Source of the DNA: VAZQ01 sp963712565
GTDB taxonomy: Bacteria > Pseudomonadota > Alphaproteobacteria > Rhizobiales > Xanthobacteraceae
DNA: 64,000 nt
Direction: 5' to 3'
Assembly: GCA_963712565.1 (NCBI GenBank)
Contig: CAVQIP010000053.1
Location: 245,586 to 309,585, forward strand
A program made the position numbers and the translations under genes. Shown here piece by piece: positions 37,301 to 44,535 of the stretch. The notes under the pieces are model-generated. The model was not told the DNA's origin and searched no databases. It worked only from the letters and a program-made list of their open reading frames with translations. The number at the start of each line of letters is the position of its first letter. The stretch's first letter is position 1.

Positions 37301-37734
37301 CCACGGCGATGCTTGCGGCGACCCCCGATGGCACTCCGTCGGTCGATGCCGCGGCTGCAGCGGCGCCCGCGGCGGATGCGGCCGCGGCCTCCGACCAGCA
37401 TCGGGACGATCGCCGCCGCGAGCGCAAAGCGCGTCACGACGGCAGCGAGCGTCCGCCCCGCTCCGACCGTCCGGAGCGTCAAGCGCGTATCGCTCGCGCC
37501 GAGCGAGCGGATCAGTCGCAGCGTCCCGGTGGTCGACCGCCGCGCCGCGAGCGCCCCGACCGTCCCGCGCACGGCGATCGTCCGGATCGCGACCCGGCGC
37601 TGCGCGCCAAATACATCAAGGGGCGAGGCGAGCGCCGGGACCGCCATGACCGGGAGCCCGATCCGAATTCGCCGTTCGCCAAGCTCGCGGCGCTAAAGGA
37701 GCAATTGGAGGCGAGCACCAAGGAGCCGCACTGA
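34324..37734 (+). CDS. SUV3-like DExH RNA helicase with long C-terminal tail
   Basis: From the ATG at 34324 (MPISFSSPSNRDSG) the protein has 1136 residues; a GTG at 34267 is an alternative. The helicase core resembles mitochondrial SUV3: Walker A GPTNTGKT (25-32), DEVQ box, VATDAIGMGLNLDVDHVAF and QIAGRAGRATRDGTFGTTG. A long middle region to about residue 810 has no named domain I can recognise. The last ~320 residues are Ala/Pro/Glu-rich, then Arg/Asp-rich, probably disordered and RNA-binding. RNA turnover or ribosome-related work is inferred. The S4 gene follows after 26 bases, suggesting an operon. Confidence 0.9.
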   Translation: MPISFSSPSNRDSGARGAGVTAVLGPTNTGKTHLAIERMLGHSSGIIGLPLRLLAREVYNKVAARAGADAVALVTGEEKIKPPNPRYWVSTVEAMPRDLDVAFLAIDEVQLGADLERGHVFTDRMLNRRGREETLVLGAQTVRPMVERLLPGAHVLTRPRLSQLSFAGEKKITRLPRRSAVVAFSAEEVYSIAELIRRQRGGAAVVLGALSPRTRNAQVALYQSGDVEYLVATDAIGMGLNLDVDHVAFASDRKFDGYQFRKLNPAELAQIAGRAGRATRDGTFGTTGRCPPFETELAQALESHSFEPIKMLQWRNTALDFSSIGALQASLAETPREHGLTRAPIAEDILVLEHAARDDDIRELARTRQAVERLWDVCQVPDYRKISPATHAELATSIYGFLMREGTIPADWFARQVEQANHSDGDIDTLSNRIAHIRTWTFAANRPDWLADPEHWQGVTRAVEDKLSDALHERLTERFVDRRTSVLMRRLRENTVLETDISKSGEVVVEGHAIGRLDGFMFTPDASSAGSEAKALAGAAQKALAGEIDARATRLAQAADGQFVLATDGTLRWLGQPVGRLVAGEEALKPRLRIIADEHLTGAPRDAVQGRLDLWLKSHIERLLEALFRLAAADDITGIARGVAFQLTEALGVLDRQKVAEEVKGLDQSARATLRKYGVRFGAYHIYVPALLKPAPRVLATQLWALKHGGPETNGLDVIERLAASGRTSIAADPDIAKALYRTAGYRVCGDRAVRVDILERLADLIRPALVWRAGASGAKPAGAIDGFGFTVTPGMTSLAGCSGEDFASVLRALGYRMEKRPKPAEEPPPGSAELAATAPLASADAAPAATVAPELARAEEAPAPALADEPIPSPATGTTDTMPDASPVEATVAAPVTASDRSVELAAEPAAVETMAEAVGVPATAPIAAEQAEAGGESRETTAQQSPEVASSAPLATQEFIEIWRPGRREEHARKPRPDRSPRPRRPARRTPTAMLAATPDGTPSVDAAAAAAPAADAAAASDQHRDDRRRERKARHDGSERPPRSDRPERQARIARAERADQSQRPGGRPPRRERPDRPAHGDRPDRDPALRAKYIKGRGERRDRHDREPDPNSPFAKLAALKEQLEASTKEPH

Positions 37735-37760
37735 CGCGCGCAGGACTTGGACGACCAGCC

Positions 37761-38132
37761 TTGGACCGCCAGCGCATCGACAAATGGCTCTGGCACGCGC
37801 GTGTGGTGCGTACCCGCGCGGCGGCGGCGGCACTCGCGGCCGCGGGACACGTGCGGATCAACGGCCAGCGCGTCGATGCCCCCAGCCGTGCGGTGCGGGC
37901 AGGCGACGTGGTGACGGTCGCGCTCGACCGCGCCGTGCGGGTGCTCAAGGTCTTGGCTTTTGCCGAGCGCCGCGGCTCGGCCGATGACGCCCGCGCGCTG
38001 TGCGAGGCGCTCGAACCGCCGCCCGATCGCCGCGGGGGGCAGCTGCCGGGACGGCGTGAGGCGGGGACGGGCCGGCCGACCAAGCGCGACCGGCGCGACA
38101 TCGAACGGTTCACCGGCGAGGAGGAGGGCTGA
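37761..38132 (+). CDS. S4-domain RNA-binding protein (Hsp15-like)
   Basis: A 123-residue protein with an S4 fold at residues 3-65: QRIDKWLWHARVVRTRAAAAAL and GHVRINGQRVDAPSRAVRAGDVV. Hsp15 (HslR) of E. coli has the same start and binds stalled 50S subunits carrying a nascent chain. The tail is basic with GRPTKRDRRDIERF. The start is a TTG at 37761; no ATG is available. It sits directly downstream of the SUV3-like helicase, which suggests shared RNA or ribosome work. Confidence 0.9.
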   Translation: MDRQRIDKWLWHARVVRTRAAAAALAAAGHVRINGQRVDAPSRAVRAGDVVTVALDRAVRVLKVLAFAERRGSADDARALCEALEPPPDRRGGQLPGRREAGTGRPTKRDRRDIERFTGEEEG

Positions 38133-38271
38133 CCGGCGCGAAGCGGCCCACGGTCATCCGCAGGTCGGCAACGCTTGCTTGCCGGGGGCCCATGCGCTAC
38201 TAGCGCGCTTTCAGGGCTAGGTGGGCACCGGTTTTTGCCGAACGCGCGCTGGCGCCGTCCGGAGAGTTAGA

Positions 38272-38607
38272 ATGACCTACGTCGTCGTCGAAAGTTGCAT
38301 TAAGTGCAAGTACATGGACTGCGTCGAGGTGTGTCCGGTGGATTGTTTCTACGAGGGCGAGAACATGCTCGTCATCCACCCCGACGAATGCATCGATTGC
38401 GGGGTTTGCGAGCCGGAATGCCCGGTCGACGCCATCAAGCCCGATACCGAGACGGGGCTGGAGGAGTTCCTGAAGCTCAACGCGGATTTCGCGAAGGCTT
38501 GGCCCAACATCACCTCGAAGAAGGAGCCGCCCGCCGACGCCAAGGACTGGGACGACGTGCCGGGCAAGCTCAAGCACTTCTCGCCGAAAGGCGGAACCGG
38601 CGACTAG
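38272..38607 (+). CDS. fdxA: 7Fe ferredoxin FdxA
   Basis: The ATG at 38272 follows GGAG and gives 111 residues. The start MTYVVVESCIKCKYMDCVEV and the second motif CIDCGVCEPECPVDAI are those of the 3Fe-4S/4Fe-4S ferredoxins of alphaproteobacteria (FdII type), with the typical C-terminal helical extension. It is a cytosolic electron carrier. An intrinsic terminator at 38651-38668 ends the unit, and carD lies downstream, the usual order. Confidence 0.96.
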   Translation: MTYVVVESCIKCKYMDCVEVCPVDCFYEGENMLVIHPDECIDCGVCEPECPVDAIKPDTETGLEEFLKLNADFAKAWPNITSKKEPPADAKDWDDVPGKLKHFSPKGGTGD

Positions 38608-38650
38608 GCCTTCCCGTTAACCAGGCGTGACAAAAATGTAATGCTGAAAT

Positions 38651-38668
38651 GCCCGGAATCGGGCTTTT
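38651..38668 (+). terminator. fdxA intrinsic terminator
   Basis: GCCCG-GAAT-CGGGC (38651-38664) followed by TTTT is a compact hairpin with a tetraloop, 43 bases after the fdxA stop. Confidence 0.65.
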
Positions 38669-38684
38669 GCAGCGCCGCAAGGCT

Positions 38685-38712
38685 TTGATTTCTGCGAAAA
38701 ATGTGCTATATA
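38685..38712 (+). promoter_or_regulatory. Predicted carD promoter
   Basis: TTGATT (38685-38690) and TATATA (38707-38712) are separated by 16 bases, in an AT-rich patch that stands out from its surroundings. The predicted transcription start is near 38719, about 290 bases before the carD ATG. Confidence 0.5.
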
Positions 38713-38720
38713 GTCAGAAA

Positions 38721-38810
38721 ATGAGCAAAACAGCGCACCCGAGCCGCTCCCCGATGGGGAGCGTTATTTTTCGGGTCTGTTTCCGAGGAACCCTCAAACC
38801 AGGGACGTGA
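38721..38810 (+). CDS. Possible 29-residue leader peptide upstream of carD
   Basis: An ATG two bases after the predicted transcription start opens a 29-codon frame (MSKTAHPSRSPMGSVIF, continuing to ...KPGT, stop 38808-38810). There is no Shine-Dalgarno, so translation would have to be leaderless, which alphaproteobacteria do use. The terminator-like hairpin at 38745-38771 lies within codons 9-17. Whether it is translated is unproven. Confidence 0.25.
   Translation: MSKTAHPSRSPMGSVIFRVCFRGTLKPGT
38745..38771 (+). terminator. Hairpin plus T-tract in the carD leader (attenuator candidate)
   Basis: CGCTCCCC (38745-38752), loop GAT, GGGGAGCG (38756-38763) is a perfect 8-base stem, followed by TTATTTTT (38764-38771). 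It looks like an intrinsic terminator only about 26 bases after the predicted start of transcription and ahead of carD, so it could act as an attenuator. Confidence 0.6.
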
Positions 38811-39006
38811 GATCCACGCAAAAGCCGTGGCAGGAAAAACGCGCCATCGGTCGAAGAGGACCACCGCCGCGACCCGGCGGACAAAGAAGACCTCAGCCGG
38901 CGTTCGCCGGAGGGCATCGCAGGCTCCCCGCGCGGCGACGCGACGTGGGGCCCCCGTGGCCAAGACACCCGTCCGTCGTAAGCCGGACGAAGGAGCGTCC
39001 CCCGGA

Positions 39007-39591
39007 ATGACCACCAAGAAGACGACCCAACGTCAGGGTTTCAAGACCAGCGAGTTCATCGTCTATCCGTCCCACGGCGTGGGGCAGATCGTCGCGATCG
39101 AGGAGCAGGAGGTCGCGGGCGCCAAGCTCGAGCTGTTCGTCATCAACTTCGTCAAGGACAAGATGACGCTACGGGTCCCGACCGCGAAGATCGTGTCGGT
39201 CGGTATGCGCAAGCTTGCCGAGCCGCCGCTGGTCAAGCGCGCGCTGGAGACATTGAAAGGTCGGGCTCGCGTCAAGCGCACCATGTGGTCGCGCCGTGCG
39301 CAAGAATACGAAGCCAAGATCAATTCCGGCGACATCGTTGCGATCGCCGAGGTGGTGCGAGATCTCTACCGATCGGACACGCAGCCCGAGCAGTCCTACT
39401 CGGAGCGCCAGCTCTACGAGGCCGCGCTCGATCGCCTTTCGCGCGAGATCTCGGCGGTGCAGCGCATTACCGAGACCGAAGCCATCAAGGAAATCGAAGC
39501 GGCGCTTGCCAAGGGCCCGCGTCGCGGTCCCAAGCCTGCCGAGGGTGAAGGCGAGGACGAGGACGTGGTGGTGGAGGAAGAGGCGGCCTGA
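39007..39591 (+). CDS. carD: CarD family transcriptional regulator
   Basis: The ATG at 39007 (MTTKKTTQRQGF), with AAGGAG upstream, gives 194 residues. The CarD/TRCF RNA-polymerase-interacting domain is FIVYPSHGVGQIVAIEEQE, followed by LELFVINFVKDKMTLRVPT, and a helical DNA-binding part with WSRRAQEYEAKINSGD and SYSERQLYEAALDRL. CarD binds RNA polymerase beta and stabilises open complexes at many promoters, notably rRNA. The frame is open back to a GTG at 38827, which would add a 60-residue Lys/Arg-rich extension. The tail is acidic (EDEDVVVEEEAA). A strong terminator follows. Confidence 0.95.
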   Translation: MTTKKTTQRQGFKTSEFIVYPSHGVGQIVAIEEQEVAGAKLELFVINFVKDKMTLRVPTAKIVSVGMRKLAEPPLVKRALETLKGRARVKRTMWSRRAQEYEAKINSGDIVAIAEVVRDLYRSDTQPEQSYSERQLYEAALDRLSREISAVQRITETEAIKEIEAALAKGPRRGPKPAEGEGEDEDVVVEEEAA

Positions 39592-39620
39592 GCCGTCCCT
39601 CCATCTCGGCCACGGCATTC

Positions 39621-39647
39621 AAGGCCCGGCGGAAACGCCGGGCCTTT
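39621..39647 (+). terminator. carD intrinsic terminator
   Basis: An 11-base perfect stem with a GAAA loop (39621-39646, core GGCCCGGCG/CGCCGGGCC) ends in TTT, 30 bases after the carD stop. Confidence 0.85.
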
Positions 39648-39717
39648 CCAATTCATGGCCGGCAGCGCGCCGATCGGGCGCGCTTCGGGCGCTTAACTCT
39701 CTCCCGGATAAGGGGAA

Positions 39718-40539
39718 ATGGCCGAAGAAATGTCCCGGCGCAGCCATAATTACGCTCGGTTTGGAAACAAGATGACGGGATCATTCGGGGTCAGCGGGCG
39801 TGGGGGGATATGCGGGGGCTGTCTAGGCGTACGAGCACGGGCGTGGTGGCTTGCCTTGCCATTCTGGGCGGGGCGGGGATCGGGCGGTCTTGCCGCAGGC
39901 TTGAATGCGCGCGCTGGCCTCCCCCCTGAGCCACCGTCCACAATCGCAACCGCCATCGCCGAGATGGCGCCATCGGAAACCGTGAGTTTGCGCTTTCCGG
40001 CGGACTGGAGGGAGACCGCCGACGAGCCGGCGCCGCGGATGCTGGCGTTTGCCTCGGCCGACGCCGGGATGACATTGTTCAGTGCCAGGCCGATCTACCC
40101 GTTCACCGAAGCCAATGCGGCGCCGGCGCCAGAGGCTCCCGCGCAGGCGAAGGCGGCCACTGCTCAGCCCCCCGCCGCACCTGCCAAATTGGCGCTTGCC
40201 TCGGTGTCCGCCAAGCCCGCCGTCGCCAAGCCTGCGCACCGCTCCAACGCCGTGCTCAACGATTCGCAGATCGCCGGCATCAAGAAACGGCTGAACCTGA
40301 CGCCGGATCAGGAGCGCTACTGGCCCGCGGTCGAGGCCGAGCTGCGCAAGATGGAATATCACAAGAAGCCGACCCAGGGCGGGAGCCGGATGGCGCAGGT
40401 CGACATGAGCAAGGTGAACGTCGAAGGCCTCAAATCCGCCGGGTACCCACTCGTGATGAGCTTCAATGACGACCAGCGGCGGGAGCTCAAATCGCTCGCC
40501 CATCTCCTGGGCCTCGAGAGCGTGATGGCAGGCCTCTAA
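39718..40539 (+). CDS. Hypothetical exported protein with LTxxQ-like motif
   Basis: A 273-residue protein from the ATG at 39718 (AGGGG close upstream). It has an atypical N-terminal hydrophobic segment (about 42-60, WWLALPFWAG), a variable Ala/Pro-rich middle and a conserved C-terminal third: IKKRLNLTPDQERYWPAVEAEL and NDDQRRELKSLAHLLGLESVM. The LTPDQ...W pattern recalls LTXXQ/Spy-like periplasmic proteins of Bradyrhizobium, of unknown role. It is monocistronic with its own terminator. Homology beyond the motif cannot be checked here. Confidence 0.65.
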   Translation: MAEEMSRRSHNYARFGNKMTGSFGVSGRGGICGGCLGVRARAWWLALPFWAGRGSGGLAAGLNARAGLPPEPPSTIATAIAEMAPSETVSLRFPADWRETADEPAPRMLAFASADAGMTLFSARPIYPFTEANAAPAPEAPAQAKAATAQPPAAPAKLALASVSAKPAVAKPAHRSNAVLNDSQIAGIKKRLNLTPDQERYWPAVEAELRKMEYHKKPTQGGSRMAQVDMSKVNVEGLKSAGYPLVMSFNDDQRRELKSLAHLLGLESVMAGL

Positions 40540-40565
40540 TCGAGCGGCCGCATCCCTGGTCACCA

Positions 40566-40591
40566 GCCCGGCCATCGCGCCGGGCTTTTTT
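40566..40591 (+). terminator. Intrinsic terminator
   Basis: GCCCGGC (40566-40572), a 6-base loop and GCCGGGC (40579-40585) are followed by six T residues (40586-40591), 26 bases after the stop of the preceding gene. Confidence 0.88.
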
Positions 40592-40658
40592 GCGCGTGCC
40601 GCGCTGGCTCCGCAGCAGCACGTTGGGCAAAACGTCACGGCGCGGGCAGCGAACTCGG

Positions 40659-40763
40659 TCCGCTCCCTCCCCCAGTCGAAGTCGGATTATCCGACCTTCG
40701 GCCCTCCTTGTGCCGAACTCGGGTAAACCCGAGTTCGAGTGGGAGAGGGCCGAGATGGGGTGA
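40659..40763. repeat. Palindromic repeat-like element
   Basis: The stretch starts with CCGCTCCCTCCCCC and ends with GGGAGAGGGCCGAGATGGGG, which are partly complementary. In the middle GAACTCGGG (40715-40723) pairs with CCCGAGTTC (40728-40736). The CTCCCTC...GAGAGGG style matches dispersed repetitive palindromes common in Bradyrhizobium-type genomes. It lies in the 318-base gap before the UbiD gene, where no other gene is seen. Confidence 0.45.
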
Positions 40764-40857
40764 TGCGTTTGGCAATGTCGGCGCGTCCCAAGCGGTATCC
40801 ACGCAGTCCGAAAGGGCGCTAAACTTCGACAGCAAGAAAACAAGGCGGGAGACGTCC

Positions 40858-42426
40858 ATGGACATGAGCGTCAGAGTGAGCGCAGCCGACGGCGAGCAGC
40901 CGCCGGCGAAAGCCGAAGCCGGAAAGATCGCACGCGGGGCCAACGCGAGCGATCTCGATGCCTGGCTGGAAAAGGTCGAAGCGCTCGGCGAGCTTAAGCG
41001 CATCACCGCGGAAGTCGATCCCGATCTCGAAGCGGCGACGATCACCTACCTCGTCGGCAGCGAGAAGAGCCCTGCATTGCTGTTCGAAAACATCAAGGGC
41101 CATCCCGGACACCGCGCGCTCTACAACATGATCGGGTGCAACCTGTCACGCTTTTGCCTGATGATCGGCGAGCAGCCGGTCGATCACCCGCTCAAGGCCG
41201 TGAAAATTCTGCAGCAAAAGCTCGGGCGGAAAATGCCGCCGAAGGAAATTTCCGCTCACCAGGCGATCTGCAACCAGAACATCGTCGAGGGCGACGACAT
41301 CGACATTCGCATTTTTCCGGCGCAGCGGATGTGGCCGCTCGACGGCGGGATGTATCTCGGCACCGGCGACGCGGTGGTCACCAAGGATCCCGAAACCGGT
41401 CGCATCAACGTCGGCACCTACCGGATGATGATCAAAGGCCCGCGCGAGGTGGGCGTCTACACCTCGCCGGGCAAGGACGCCACGATCGATCGCGAGAAGT
41501 GGTGGAAGATGGGCAAGCCGATGCCGATCGCCGCCGCCTATGGCATCGATCCGTTGCTGTTCCTGGTCGCCGCCACCAGCTTGCCGAAGACGGAATGCGA
41601 ATACGACTACTATTCCGGGATCAATGGCGCACCGATCGAAGTCTTCACCAGCGAGCTCACCGGCCTGCCGCTGCCGGCGCGCGCCGAGATCGTGCTCGAA
41701 GGGTTTCTCTATCCGGACGAAACCTTTGCCGAAGGGCCGTTCGGCGAGTTCACCGGTTATTACGGCCGCCCGAGCGGCGCCACGCCCTATATGCGCGTCG
41801 AGCGCGTGCGCTACCGCGACAATCCGACCTTGACCTGCGCGCTGATGGCGGACGGCGCGGCGAACGAGGCCGGGTTGTTCTGGGCGGCATTGCGTTCCGC
41901 CGGTATTTGGGCGGATCTGCAAAAGCTCGGCGTGCCGGGCATTCAAGGCGTGTGGTCGATCCCCGAGGCCGCCGGTTGGGGGATCACCGTGGTCTCGATC
42001 AAGCAGATGTATGCGGGGCATGCCCCACAGGTGATGGCGCTCGCGGCGCAATGCACGGCCGGCGCCTATTTCGGCAAATACGTCATCGTCGTCGACGAGG
42101 ACGTCGACCCGACCAACGTTAACCAAGTGCTGTGGGCCATGGCCACGCGCTCGCGTCCGGCGCAATCGATCGACATTCTGCGCGAGACCTGGAGCACCTA
42201 TCTCGATCCCAGCCTGAACCCACCGGAGATCAGGCCATGGGGATCGAAGTGTCTGATCAACGCCTGCATGGACTATCGCTTCATCAAGACTTTCTCCAAG
42301 CGCACCAAGCTGTCGAAGGACGCCTACGAGAACGTGGTGGCGAGGTGGCAGGAGCTGGGACTGAGCGGAGCGCCGCCGGTAATTTCCGTTTTTGAAGACG
42401 AGAAATTCCCCACCAGCGTTACATAG
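40858..42426 (+). CDS. UbiD family (prenylated-FMN) decarboxylase
   Basis: A 522-residue protein from the ATG at 40858. The prFMN enzyme triad can be placed as R189, E292 and E297 (segments TYRMMIKGPRE and EGPFGEFTGYYG), matching Arg-Glu-Glu of Fdc1-type decarboxylases. Also seen are GDDIDIRIFPAQRMWPLDGG and the C-terminal IDILRETWSTYLDPSL and KCLINACMDYRF. The family (de)carboxylates aromatic or alpha,beta-unsaturated acids. Position next to ring or keto-acid processing genes suggests catabolism rather than ubiquinone synthesis. No UbiX-like prFMN synthase is nearby, so the cofactor must come from elsewhere. Confidence 0.92.
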   Translation: MDMSVRVSAADGEQPPAKAEAGKIARGANASDLDAWLEKVEALGELKRITAEVDPDLEAATITYLVGSEKSPALLFENIKGHPGHRALYNMIGCNLSRFCLMIGEQPVDHPLKAVKILQQKLGRKMPPKEISAHQAICNQNIVEGDDIDIRIFPAQRMWPLDGGMYLGTGDAVVTKDPETGRINVGTYRMMIKGPREVGVYTSPGKDATIDREKWWKMGKPMPIAAAYGIDPLLFLVAATSLPKTECEYDYYSGINGAPIEVFTSELTGLPLPARAEIVLEGFLYPDETFAEGPFGEFTGYYGRPSGATPYMRVERVRYRDNPTLTCALMADGAANEAGLFWAALRSAGIWADLQKLGVPGIQGVWSIPEAAGWGITVVSIKQMYAGHAPQVMALAAQCTAGAYFGKYVIVVDEDVDPTNVNQVLWAMATRSRPAQSIDILRETWSTYLDPSLNPPEIRPWGSKCLINACMDYRFIKTFSKRTKLSKDAYENVVARWQELGLSGAPPVISVFEDEKFPTSVT

Positions 42427-42449
42427 CGCCGTCGGTCGCGGTTCGCGCG

Positions 42450-43451
42450 ATGACGAAAGCCATCCGCATTCACGCCAATGGCGGCCCGGAAGTGATGCGC
42501 TGGGAGGATGTTACGCTTCCTCCCCCTGGCGCCGGCGAAGCGCGCATTCGTCAGACCGCGATCGGCATCAACTTCTCCGACATCAATGTGCGCCGCGGCG
42601 GCTTCTATCTGGCGCGGCCGCTCAAGTTCCCGGTGATTCTGGGCAACGAAGCGGCCGGCGTGGTCGAGAGCGTCGGGCCGGGCGTGACCGACGTTGCGAG
42701 CGGCGACCGCGTCGTTTACGCCGGGATGCGCGGCGAGTTCTTCGAGGAAACCGGCGCCTATGCGCAGGCGCGCAACGTTCCGGCCGAGCGCTTGATCAAG
42801 CTTCCGCGCGCGATATCGGACCAGCAGGCAGCGGCGATGTTGGTGAAGGGATTCACCGCCTCTCTCATCATCAACCGAATCTTTCGGCCGCAACGCGGCG
42901 ACATGATCCTGATCCACACCGCGGCCGGTGGGGTCGGCATGATCCTGTGCCAGTGGTCGAAGCATCTCGGCGCGACGGTGATCGGCACCGTGGGCTCACC
43001 GCAAAAGGCACAGATCGCAACAGCGCATGGCTGCGATCACGCTATTCCCTACCGCGAGGTCGATTTTGTCGCCGCGGTCAAGGCGATCGCGCCGCAAGGC
43101 GTCGCGGCCGTCTTCGACGGCGTGGGCAAGGACACCTTCGCGGCCTCCCTCGATTGCGTGCGGCCGTTCGGAATACTGGTGAACTACGGCAACGCCTCGG
43201 GACACCCGCCGCCGCTCGACCTGCTCCAGCTCGCCAAGCGTGGCTCGCTCTCGGTCTGCCGTCCCGCTCTGAGCAGCCTGACCGCCGACGTTGCCGCGAT
43301 GCGCGCGGCCGCCGCCGAGCTGTTCGATCTGGTGGAGCGCGGAATTCTCAAGATCGAGATCGGCCGCACCTATGCGCTCTCCGACGCCGCGGCCGCGCAT
43401 CGCGACGTCGAGAGCCGCAAGGTCGCGGGCTCGGTGTTGCTGCTGCCGTAG
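42450..43451 (+). CDS. NAD(P)H:quinone oxidoreductase, zinc-less MDR type
   Basis: A 333-residue medium-chain reductase of the zeta-crystallin/Qor group: MTKAIRIHANGGPEVMRWED start, NFSDINVRRGGFY, and the nucleotide-binding IHTAAGGVGMILCQWSKHLGA. The zinc ligands of alcohol dehydrogenases are missing. It reduces quinones or activated alkenes with NADPH. It follows the UbiD gene after 23 bases and ends 5 bases from the convergent receptor gene, so UbiD-Qor looks like one transcript. Confidence 0.92.
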   Translation: MTKAIRIHANGGPEVMRWEDVTLPPPGAGEARIRQTAIGINFSDINVRRGGFYLARPLKFPVILGNEAAGVVESVGPGVTDVASGDRVVYAGMRGEFFEETGAYAQARNVPAERLIKLPRAISDQQAAAMLVKGFTASLIINRIFRPQRGDMILIHTAAGGVGMILCQWSKHLGATVIGTVGSPQKAQIATAHGCDHAIPYREVDFVAAVKAIAPQGVAAVFDGVGKDTFAASLDCVRPFGILVNYGNASGHPPPLDLLQLAKRGSLSVCRPALSSLTADVAAMRAAAAELFDLVERGILKIEIGRTYALSDAAAAHRDVESRKVAGSVLLLP

Positions 43452-43456
43452 CTCGC

Positions 43457-44443
43457 TCACCGCGTCGGCTTGAGATCGAGCGCCTTGGCGATGGTGGCGA
43501 TGTGGGCGCGTTGGCGGGCCATGATCTCGGCAAACTCCTTCGTCCCGCCGCGCGTCGGGGTCTGCGCGGTGGCGTTGAGCTTGGCGTCGAGGTCCTTGTC
43601 GTCGGCGACCGCGACGATGTCCGCGCCGATCTTTCCGCGCAGCTCGGCTGAAACCGCGGGGCTGCCGAATAGCCCGACCAGGCCTTCCATTTCCATGGCG
43701 GGGAAGCCCGCCTCGGCCGCGGTCGGAATGTCGGGCAGGCTCGGCGCGCGCTTGCGCCCCATCTGCGCCAAGACCTTGATCCGGCCCGCTTCCCGTTGCG
43801 GACGCTGGATCGCATAAGAGGAGGAATAGACTTGCAGGCGTCCTTCGGCGAGGTCGTTCACGGCCTGCACGATGTCGCGGTAGGGCACCTTGGTGAAGGT
43901 CAACCCCGCCTTCACCGCGAAGTAGTCGAATGCGAGCTCGGTGATGCCGGGAACGGCGGCCGAGTTGAGCTTGCCGGCCTCAGCGCGCGCACGCTTGACG
44001 AAGTCGGCGAGGTCGCTGACGCCCAGCGAGGTCGGCACGCCGACCGACAGCACCGTGGCAGAGAAGCTCGCGATCGGCAGAAGGTCGTCCGGATTGTAGG
44101 AGAGCTTCTGGTAGAGGTACGGGTGGACGATGAAGTTGCCGCTCGGGCCCCACAGGAAGGTGTGGTCATCGTTGGCGGAAAGCATGGCCTGGATGGCGAT
44201 GATGCTGTCGCCGCCGGGCCGGTTGTCGATCACGACCGGCTTGCCCCAGCGCGCGGACAGCTTTTCCTGAATCAGGCGAGCCCCGATATCGGCGCCCGCG
44301 CCGGGGCCGAACGGAATGATGAATCTCACCGGCCGCTGCGGCCAGCTTTGGGCCGGTGTCTGCGCCTGCGCGCGCGCCGCCAGCAAAGCAGGCGCGGCGA
44401 GAAGCGCCGTCGCCAACGCACGTCGTCTCGTTATCTTAACCAA
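43457..44443 (-). CDS. Bug-family tripartite tricarboxylate transporter substrate-binding protein
   Basis: The start is best placed at the TTG 44443, because GGGGAGG lies just upstream; the frame extends to 44539 without a ribosome site. This gives 328 residues with a twin-arginine-like KITRRRALATALLAAP signal. The motifs are IIPFGPGAGADIGARLIQEKL and VVIDNRPGGDSI. It is the last gene of the minus-strand catabolic operon and has no membrane partner nearby. Confidence 0.9.
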   Translation of the reverse strand: MVKITRRRALATALLAAPALLAARAQAQTPAQSWPQRPVRFIIPFGPGAGADIGARLIQEKLSARWGKPVVIDNRPGGDSIIAIQAMLSANDDHTFLWGPSGNFIVHPYLYQKLSYNPDDLLPIASFSATVLSVGVPTSLGVSDLADFVKRARAEAGKLNSAAVPGITELAFDYFAVKAGLTFTKVPYRDIVQAVNDLAEGRLQVYSSSYAIQRPQREAGRIKVLAQMGRKRAPSLPDIPTAAEAGFPAMEMEGLVGLFGSPAVSAELRGKIGADIVAVADDKDLDAKLNATAQTPTRGGTKEFAEIMARQRAHIATIAKALDLKPTR

Positions 44444-44468
44444 CGTATCCTCCCCAATCTGTTTGTCG

Positions 44469-44492
44469 TCGTCCCCGCGAGAGCGGGGACGA
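44469..44492. repeat. Short palindromic repeat between receptor genes
   Basis: A 10-base perfect stem with a GAGA loop (44469-44478 with 44483-44492, core GTCCCCGC/GCGGGGAC). The same sequence style is a dispersed repeat in Bradyrhizobium-related genomes. It separates the two receptor genes and could protect or attenuate the transcript. Confidence 0.5.
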
Positions 44493-44535
44493 GAAGTCAT
44501 CGAACGGTAATCGCTGCGTCGGGCGCGCGCAACGT

